A DNA stretch of 64,000 nt from Mycobacterium palustre (GTDB lineage: Bacteria; Actinomycetota; Actinomycetes; Mycobacteriales; Mycobacteriaceae), in NCBI RefSeq assembly GCF_002101785.1, contig NZ_LQPJ01000136.1, positions 62,001 through 126,000 of the forward strand. Direction: 5' to 3'. Position 1 is the stretch's first letter; each line of letters starts with the position of its first letter. This document shows positions 57,671 through 64,000 of the stretch, piece by piece. Made by a program: the position numbers and the translations under genes. The notes beneath the pieces were generated by a model, which had not been told where the DNA came from, did not search any database, and saw nothing but the letters and a program-made list of their open reading frames with translations.

Positions 57671-59256
57671 TCGCCGACGGCGTGCTCGCCACCGCGGCCC
57701 GGGCGCTGCTGCGGTCGGGATTGCTGAGCCCGCCTTCCCCGGCCGCGGGGTTCCGCCTGCTGCTCGAGGCCCGCCGCGGCGGCACCAACCCCTACACGCT
57801 GCTGGCGGTCACGGCGGCGCGCTGGCCGAACCGGACCGCGATCGTCGACGACGACGGCGCCCTGACCTACGGCGAGCTCCGGCGTGGGACGGATTCGCTG
57901 GCCTCCGAGCTGTCCGGCGCCGGAGTCGGGCCCGGCCAGGCGGTGGGGGTCATGTGCCGCAACGGGCGCGGCTTCGTCGAGGCGTTCTTCGCGGTGGCAC
58001 TGCTGGGCGCCGACGTGGTGCTCGTCAACACCGAATTCCAAGTGGACGCGCTGGCGGCCGCCGTGGGCGCGCACGCGATCACGACGATCGTCGCCGACGA
58101 CGAATTCGCCGAACGGGCCCGGGCCGCCTCCAGACCCGAGCCGTCGCTCACGGTCGTCGACCCGGCGGCCGTCGCTGCGCGCGACGGAGGTTCGCGGCCC
58201 TCGGTGTCCCCGCCTGGCCGGATCGTCCTGCTCACGTCGGGCACCACCGGCAAGCCCAAGGGCGTGCCGCGCAGCCCGCAGCTGCGGTCGGCGGTCGGCG
58301 TGTGGGTGACGATCCTGGACCGCACCGGGTTGCGCACCGGGTCGCGGATCTCGGTGGCGATGCCGATGTTTCACGGGCTGGGCCTGGGCATGCTGATGCT
58401 GACGGTGGCCCTGGGCGGCACGGTGCTGACCCATCGCCACTTCGACGCCGAGGCCGCGCTGGCCCAGGCGTCGCTGCATCGCGCCGACGCGTTCACGGCG
58501 GTCCCGGTGGTGCTGGCCCGCATCCTGGAGCTGCCGCAGCGGGTGCGGGCCCGAAACCCGGTGCCCTACCTGCGCGTCGTGCTGTCCAGCGGGGATCGGC
58601 TCGACCCCACGCTGGGGCAGCGCTTCATGGACGCCTACGGCGACATCCTCTACAACGGCTACGGCTCCACCGAGGTGGGCATCGGCGCCCTCGCCACGCC
58701 GGCGGACCTGCGGGACGCCCCCGAGACGGTCGGAAGGCCGGTCGCGGGCTGCCCGGTGCGCATCTTCGACAGGAACGACCGGCCCGTCGGCCCGCGCGTG
58801 ACGGGCCGCATTTTTGTCGGCGGCGAGCTGGCCGGCGAGGGCTACACCGGCGGCTCGGGCGCGGAGAAAGCCAAGGCCGTCGTTGAGAACATGACCAGCA
58901 CCGGGGACATGGGCTATTTCGACAACGCGGGCCGGCTGTTCATCGTCGGTCGCGAAGACGACATGATCATCTCCGGCGGGGAGAACGTCTATCCGCGCGC
59001 GGTCGAAAACGCGCTCGCCGAACACCCCGACGTCGCCGACAACGCGGTGATCGGGGTGCCCGACGAGCGGTTCGGCCAGCGGCTGGCCGCCTTCGTCGTG
59101 GCCAAGCCGGACAGCGGCATCGACCCGACGGCGCTCCGGGAATACTTGAAGGGCAAGGTCTCTCGCTTCGAACAGCCCAGGGACATCCACCTCGTCGACG
59201 CCATCCCGCGCAACCCCGCGGGCAAGGTGGTGCGCAAGGAGCTGTCGGCGGGCTGA
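57667..59256 (+). CDS. Acyl-CoA synthetase (FadD family)
   Basis: A 529-residue adenylate-forming ligase. ATP motif IVLLTSGTTGKPKGVPRSP (about 188-206), YNGYGSTEVGIG (about 331), TGDMGYFDNAGRLFIVGREDDMIISGGENVYP (about 415-446), and the catalytic Lys in NPAGKVVRKEL at the C terminus. Long-chain type with a short N-terminal helix AARALLRSGLL. M. tuberculosis FadD12 is a plausible relative but I cannot confirm it. It shares a transcript with the SDR gene. It activates an unknown fatty or branched acid to the CoA thioester. Confidence 0.87.
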   Translation: MIADGVLATAARALLRSGLLSPPSPAAGFRLLLEARRGGTNPYTLLAVTAARWPNRTAIVDDDGALTYGELRRGTDSLASELSGAGVGPGQAVGVMCRNGRGFVEAFFAVALLGADVVLVNTEFQVDALAAAVGAHAITTIVADDEFAERARAASRPEPSLTVVDPAAVAARDGGSRPSVSPPGRIVLLTSGTTGKPKGVPRSPQLRSAVGVWVTILDRTGLRTGSRISVAMPMFHGLGLGMLMLTVALGGTVLTHRHFDAEAALAQASLHRADAFTAVPVVLARILELPQRVRARNPVPYLRVVLSSGDRLDPTLGQRFMDAYGDILYNGYGSTEVGIGALATPADLRDAPETVGRPVAGCPVRIFDRNDRPVGPRVTGRIFVGGELAGEGYTGGSGAEKAKAVVENMTSTGDMGYFDNAGRLFIVGREDDMIISGGENVYPRAVENALAEHPDVADNAVIGVPDERFGQRLAAFVVAKPDSGIDPTALREYLKGKVSRFEQPRDIHLVDAIPRNPAGKVVRKELSAG

Positions 59257-59261
59257 GCCCG

Positions 59262-62200
59262 CTATGACCCCTGTTTGGGCTCCAGGGCTTCGACCCTTTT
59301 GGCCAGCCAGTTGGGCGCCAGCACCGAGACGGCGGTGGCGCCGGCGGTCGCGCCGATCACCCCCGACCAGGCGACCGGCCCCAGCGGCGTGCACCCGAAG
59401 AACTGGCTCACGCCCGGGGTTTGGACGATGGCGACCAGCACACCGGCGCTGCCCAGCGCCGTGCCCAGCACCAGCGGGCTGTGCCGGCGGGTCAGCAGCG
59501 TCTGGGCGAGCTGCGTGGTCACCAGCGCGGTGAGTCCCATTGTGGACGTGCGGCGTTCGGTGCCCGGGGTCCAGCGGCCGATGGCCCACGCCGCGGTCGC
59601 GCCGGCCGCCGTGACGGCGCCGCGGGTGACGATCTGGCGCATGAGCGGGGCGTCGAGCGACGGCGCCGGTTCGGCCAGCGCCGCGCGCTGGAACGCGCGC
59701 TGCAGCTCGTCGGCGTCGCGGTCGGTCCCGTCCTCGGCCTCCTCGGGCTGGGGGTACTGCGGGGTGACCGCGACCGCCAGCGCGGGAAACATGTCGGTCA
59801 GCAGGTTCACCAGCAGCAGCTGGCGCGTGCCCACCGGCGCGCGGCCGGTGCCCAGCGCGGTCCCGATGATCGTGAAGAGCACCTCGCCGACGTTGCCGCC
59901 GACCAGGAGGCTCACCGCGTCGCGCACCCCGCCCCACATGCCGCGGCCCTCCACCAGCGCGTCGAGCAGCACGCCGAGGTCGTTGTCGGTCAAGACGATG
60001 TCGGCGGCCCCGCGCGCGGCGGACGAACCGCGGCCGCTCACCCCGATGCCCACGTCGGCCATCCGGATCGCCGCGGCGTCGTTGGCGCCGTCGCCGACCA
60101 TCGCGACGGCCTGCCCGCTGTGCTGCAGCGCGGCGACGATCTGCACCTTTTGCTCCGGGCTGACGCGGGCGAAGACCTGGGCGTCGGCGGCCAGTTTGGC
60201 CCGGGCGTCCTCGTCGAGGGCGGCCAACTCGGCGCCGCTCACCTCCCGCGCATCCGACGGCAGGCCAAGCTGGCGGGCGATCGCTCGCGCGGTCACCGGG
60301 TGGTCGCCGGTGATCAGCACCACCCTGCGACCGGACTCGACCAGCGCCTCGATCAGTGGCCGCGCCGATTCCCGTGCGGTGTCGGCCAATCCGACATAGC
60401 CGATCAGTTCGAGGTCGCGCGCGGCGGCGTCGACGCTGTCGGCGTCGGTGTCCTCCTCGGTGGTCCCGCGCTCCCAAACTCGCCGCGCCACCGCCAGCAC
60501 CCGCAGCCCCTGCTCGGCCATGCGCAACACCAGGGCCTCGGCGTGGTCGAGCTCGCCGTTAGCATCGGCGAACCGGCAGCGCGGCAGGATTTCCTCGGGG
60601 GCGCCCTTGGCAAGCAGCATCGGCCGGGCGTCGTCGCCGAGGGTGCCGATCGAGGCGGAGTAGCCGCGGCTGGACTCGAACGGCACCTCGGCCAGCACGT
60701 TCCAGTCCGGGTCCCCCTGGCCGTCAAGGGATTCCGCGGCGGTGAGGATGGCCTCGTCGGTGGCGTGCGCGTGGCCCTGCCCGTTCTGGGGCTCGCCGCA
60801 GCTGCGCGCGGCGGCCAGCAGCACCTCGGCCGCAGCCGGGTCGCCGGCGGCGGGGAACGGGCCGTCGACGCTGCTGCCGTGCGGCACGCTGCATACGACG
60901 CGCAGGTGGTTTTCGGTGAGAGTGCCGGTCTTGTCGAAACAGATGGTCTGCACCCGGCCCAGCGCCTCGACGGCCCGCGGCGTGCGGACCAGCGCCCCGC
61001 GCCGCGACAGGCGCTGGGCGGCGGCGAGCTGGGACAGGGTGGCCACCAGCGGCAGTCCCTCGGGGACGGCCGCCACGGCGATCGCGACGCCGTCGGCGAC
61101 GGCTTGGCGCAGCGAACCCCGGTGTGCCAGGGCCAAACCCGTCACCGCCGCGCCGCCGGCGAGCGTCAGCGGCAGCACCTTGCTGGTGAGCTCCCGCAGC
61201 CGCGCCTGCACCCCGGCGGCCGACTCGACGTCGGCGATCGCCGAGATCGCGCGTTGCGCCGCGGTCCCGGCGCCGGTGGCCACGACGATCGCCCGCGCGC
61301 GCCCGGCGACGATGGTGCTGCCCTCGAACAGCATGCTGGCCCGGTCGGTGTCGGCGACGGCGACGGGCTCGACCTGCTTGTCCACCGGCAGCGACTCGCC
61401 GGTTAGGAACGACTCGTCGACCTCGAGGTCCTCGGCCACCAGCAGCCGCGCGTCCGCCGGCACCACCTCGGGGGCGGCCAGGTCGATGATGTCGCCCGGG
61501 CGCAGCGATTTCGCGCTCACCGTGACGGTCCGCTCGCTGGACCGGGCCGCCTCCAGGCGGCGGTGCGCCGTGGCGACCGTCGGCAGCACGACGCGGCGCG
61601 CGTGCTGGTCCTGCTCGGCGAACAGCTCGGCCACCGCCGCTTCGGCCCGCAGCCGCTGCGCTCCGCCGGCGATCGCGTTGGCCGTCATCACGCCGGCCAC
61701 CAGGAGCGCGTCGACGTTGCTGCCGACGATCGCCGAGGCCGCCGCCCCGACCGCCAGGATCGGGGTCAGCGGATCGGCGAGCTCGGCGCGCGTCGCCGAC
61801 AGCAGCCGCCCGACCCGGGTGGCCGGGCCGCGCAGCGGCGCGATGACCGGGTTGTAGGACAGGTCGTCGAAAAATTGTCGCCACGGTGCGGTGCCGGGCT
61901 CGACGGCCAGGGGCCGGGTCCGGCTGGCCAGCCGCGAGTACACGATCTCGGGATCCAGCGCGTGCCAGGCGGTCAGCGGCTGGGGCGTGGGGTCGGGCTG
62001 CCGCAGCGCCCGGGTGGCCGAGAACGCGCCCGAGATCAGCGCGGCCCCGGCGGCCGCGTTGACCGGGTTGAGCCAGCGCCGCAGGGCCAGCGGGTTGACC
62101 GTGCGGGGTTCGCTGCCGGTGACCAGCAGCAGCCCGGCCAGGGTGCTGCCGCCCTTGGCGAGGCGCACCGAGGCCTCGGTGGCCTCCCGGGCCACGGGCA

Positions 62201-64000
62201 GCGCGGACAGGATGCGCACCGCCGCGGCCAGGTCGGTGCCGGTGATGATGTCCGCGGTCCACGGCGTGGCCGCCTGGGGGTCGTCGAGGGCCACGCCGAC
62301 GTCGGCGACGGCCAGCGCCGCCAGCGTGTCGGTCGAGGCGAAGTCGCGGTGCAGCGCGGTGATCAGCAGCACCGGGCCACGGTCGGTCCGCAGGTCGCGC
62401 ACCAACCCCAGCAGCGGCGTTCCCGCCGGATGACTCACCGCGACGCTGGCGGTCAGGTCCTCGGTGCCCGCGACGTGGCGCAGCACCACCCGGGCGCCGG
62501 CGCGGTGCGCGGTCTGCAGCAGCGGGATCGCGAACGGGTCGACCTCCCACCCGACGTCCACGCTGCCGACGCGCTCGCCGTCGACCACGAGGTCGGCGTG
62601 TTCGAGGCCTTGCGCGGGTGCGGTCGACGGTTCCTGCGCCCGCACCCAGCGCAGGCGGGCTCCGGTGGCCGGCAGCTCGTCGGGGTCGGGGTCGGGGGCC
62701 TCCTCGCCGTGCAGCAGCGCGTCGGCCACCTCGTAGACGCGGTCCTCGTCCCAGCCGGGCAGGTCGCCGCGGGCCTGCAGCACGGCGCGGTGGTCGCCGC
62801 GCAGCGCCGCCCCGTCGATGACGACGACCTTCACCCGGTCCAGGCGGCGCAGGGCGCCCGGGTCGAGGATCAGCTGCCCGGCGTTGGCGAGGCCGCGGCC
62901 CAGCACCGCGGCGAACGTCTGGCGGCCCACGTGGGCGGCCCTCGGCACGCCGGCCAGCAGCGCCCCCGCCGCGTCCTCGGTGCCGCCGCCGGCCAGCAGC
63001 GCGCCCGCGGCGGCGACCAGCGAGGCGTTGGCGGCCTGATCGGCGTACTCCTCCACCGGACCGGCCATCGAGCCCTTCGCGGTGTCGATGGCGGCGTCGA
63101 TGGCCCCGCCGACCATGACGTGCGAGACCTCGCCCGCGGCCGCGGCGGCCGAGTTGTGTCGTGGCTGGTGCGACTTGGGTCCGGCCGACGAGATGACGGG
63201 GACCACCGGGGCCTGTGGCCGATTCGGTGAGGCGAGTTCCGGCTCCCGCTCGCGCCAGCGCTGCCGGTGCGCCGACGCCTCGGAGACCTGAAGGCTGCGT
63301 TGGGCAAGGTCGAGCAGGGGGGTGCCGACCGCCTGGGTCAGCCCGTTGGCCAACGCCGTCGAGGCGCTGAGCGCGATGTCGGTGCCGACCCGACCCAACC
63401 GCGATTCCAAAACGGCGACCACGCGCGGCTGATGATTGAGCAGGGCCGCCGCGGCCCGCGCGCTTCGCGGCGCCATGGGCAGCCGGCCCAGCCAGCCGGT
63501 GACCGCGGCGCCGATCGCCGCGACGTCCATGGCCGCGGCGGTCACCGGCACCAGGATCGCCAACGGGTTACCCGGGTCGGCGAAGGGCGCCGTCCGGGTG
63601 ACCGCCTTGGGCCCGGTCGCGGCGAGGTCTGCGGCCACGTCGCAGACCGTCTCGCGCACCTCGTCCAGGACGCGGTCGACGTCGGCGGCGCTGTCCATTT
63701 CGATCACCAGCCGCCCGAGCGCGCCCTCGACGTGCGCCGAGGCCACCCCGGCAATCCGGCGAACCGGCTCCTCGACCACCGGCGCGTGTTCGTGCCACGC
63801 GGGGAACGGCAGCAGCGGGTCGAGGTCGAGGTGCACGCGCCGCCCGCTCCGCCAGCGCACCGGCGGCGCGACCCGGTCGGGGCGCTTGGCCGCAACGCCT
63901 ATCCCGACCGCCCGCCCGGTCGTCTGGGCCATCGACTGGACCACCGGGCCGGCCAGCTCGGCCACCGGGCTGGCCAGCGTCTGCACGGCGCCGGCGGCGC
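59262..64000 (-). CDS. ctpI: CtpI-like large cation-transporting P-type ATPase (partial)
   Basis: A very large ATPase; about 1,579 residues are in the window and the 5' end lies off the right edge. The C-terminal 900 residues form a P2-type ATPase: LTGESLPVDKQ (actuator), AVAAVPEGLPLVATLSQ (membrane ion site without a CPC), FDKTGTLTEN (phosphorylation) and GDGANDAAAIRMADVGIGV. The N-terminal 650 residues are a mycobacterial-specific region with a predicted HAD-like part. The text AVQTLASPVAELAGPVVQS resembles the N terminus of M. tuberculosis CtpI. The ion is unknown, possibly Ca2+ or Mn2+-like. Confidence 0.88.
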   Translation of the reverse strand, partial: AAGAVQTLASPVAELAGPVVQSMAQTTGRAVGIGVAAKRPDRVAPPVRWRSGRRVHLDLDPLLPFPAWHEHAPVVEEPVRRIAGVASAHVEGALGRLVIEMDSAADVDRVLDEVRETVCDVAADLAATGPKAVTRTAPFADPGNPLAILVPVTAAAMDVAAIGAAVTGWLGRLPMAPRSARAAAALLNHQPRVVAVLESRLGRVGTDIALSASTALANGLTQAVGTPLLDLAQRSLQVSEASAHRQRWREREPELASPNRPQAPVVPVISSAGPKSHQPRHNSAAAAAGEVSHVMVGGAIDAAIDTAKGSMAGPVEEYADQAANASLVAAAGALLAGGGTEDAAGALLAGVPRAAHVGRQTFAAVLGRGLANAGQLILDPGALRRLDRVKVVVIDGAALRGDHRAVLQARGDLPGWDEDRVYEVADALLHGEEAPDPDPDELPATGARLRWVRAQEPSTAPAQGLEHADLVVDGERVGSVDVGWEVDPFAIPLLQTAHRAGARVVLRHVAGTEDLTASVAVSHPAGTPLLGLVRDLRTDRGPVLLITALHRDFASTDTLAALAVADVGVALDDPQAATPWTADIITGTDLAAAVRILSALPVAREATEASVRLAKGGSTLAGLLLVTGSEPRTVNPLALRRWLNPVNAAAGAALISGAFSATRALRQPDPTPQPLTAWHALDPEIVYSRLASRTRPLAVEPGTAPWRQFFDDLSYNPVIAPLRGPATRVGRLLSATRAELADPLTPILAVGAAASAIVGSNVDALLVAGVMTANAIAGGAQRLRAEAAVAELFAEQDQHARRVVLPTVATAHRRLEAARSSERTVTVSAKSLRPGDIIDLAAPEVVPADARLLVAEDLEVDESFLTGESLPVDKQVEPVAVADTDRASMLFEGSTIVAGRARAIVVATGAGTAAQRAISAIADVESAAGVQARLRELTSKVLPLTLAGGAAVTGLALAHRGSLRQAVADGVAIAVAAVPEGLPLVATLSQLAAAQRLSRRGALVRTPRAVEALGRVQTICFDKTGTLTENHLRVVCSVPHGSSVDGPFPAAGDPAAAEVLLAAARSCGEPQNGQGHAHATDEAILTAAESLDGQGDPDWNVLAEVPFESSRGYSASIGTLGDDARPMLLAKGAPEEILPRCRFADANGELDHAEALVLRMAEQGLRVLAVARRVWERGTTEEDTDADSVDAAARDLELIGYVGLADTARESARPLIEALVESGRRVVLITGDHPVTARAIARQLGLPSDAREVSGAELAALDEDARAKLAADAQVFARVSPEQKVQIVAALQHSGQAVAMVGDGANDAAAIRMADVGIGVSGRGSSAARGAADIVLTDNDLGVLLDALVEGRGMWGGVRDAVSLLVGGNVGEVLFTIIGTALGTGRAPVGTRQLLLVNLLTDMFPALAVAVTPQYPQPEEAEDGTDRDADELQRAFQRAALAEPAPSLDAPLMRQIVTRGAVTAAGATAAWAIGRWTPGTERRTSTMGLTALVTTQLAQTLLTRRHSPLVLGTALGSAGVLVAIVQTPGVSQFFGCTPLGPVAWSGVIGATAGATAVSVLAPNWLAKRVEALEPKQGS

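Noticed and set aside
1..64000. Mobile elements, phage, CRISPR or tRNA genes
   Set aside because: No transposase, integrase, terminal repeats, CRISPR-type repeat-spacer array or cloverleaf was found by eye.

Overview
The window is high-GC, densely coded actinobacterial DNA that looks like a chromosomal segment of a non-tuberculous Mycobacterium (genus firm, species not resolved). Pointers are the very large P-type ATPase resembling CtpI of M. tuberculosis, an LpqC-type lipoprotein esterase, a LipJ-type hydrolase-cyclase fusion, a cutinase, several FadD/FadE-type lipid enzymes, many short-chain dehydrogenases and many TetR regulators. I see no tRNA, rRNA, CRISPR array, phage gene, insertion sequence or replication origin.

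Layout. 0.1-6.7 kb: STAS regulator, exported catalase-like peroxidase with cytochrome b561, cysteine hydrolase, class I fructose-bisphosphate aldolase, double-length acyl-CoA dehydrogenase. 7.0-13.3 kb: a tight operon of amidohydrolase, double-length class III CoA-transferase, unknown 109-aa protein, thiolase-like protein, DUF35 partner and PadR regulator, facing an acyl-CoA ligase and SDR on the other strand (13.2-15.6 kb). This reads as a CoA-thioester catabolic module of unknown substrate. 15.8-25.7 kb: SDR, alpha/beta hydrolase divergent from a TetR gene, lpqC broken by an amber codon divergent from a MarR gene, a giant AAA/LuxR regulator divergent from a flavin oxidase, an L7/L12-like mini-protein and a polysaccharide deacetylase. 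25.8-29.7 kb: membrane-anchored esterase, copper-type P-ATPase with a CopZ-like chaperone. 30-35.9 kb: decayed DUF417 gene, two divergent paralogous TetR genes, two overlapping Baeyer-Villiger-type monooxygenases. 35.9-41.9 kb: a sulfate-binding-type protein next to a SulP permease, SDR, cation exchanger, methyltransferase. 42-52.3 kb: IclR-like and LysR regulators, MmgE/PrpD protein, DUF2127 membrane protein, a tiny ORF, CGNR regulator divergent from an SDR, SRPBCC protein, methyltransferase, LipJ-like fusion, TetR divergent from an MpaB-type oxygenase. 52.3-64 kb: a decayed amidohydrolase, an adenylating enzyme plus aldehyde dehydrogenase-like pair (putative split carboxylate reductase), cutinase, SDR plus acyl-CoA ligase, and the ctpI-like gene running off the right edge.

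The strongest recurring theme is divergent regulator/target pairs with clear palindromes in the gap (centres near 17526, 19158, 22928, 31646 and 47174). Three genes are clearly damaged (lpqC, DUF417, amidohydrolase at 52.3-53.0 kb). The best candidates for unexplored biology are the CoA-catabolic operon at 7-13 kb, the adenylating enzyme/ALDH pair at 53-56 kb and the sulfate-binding protein/SulP pairing.
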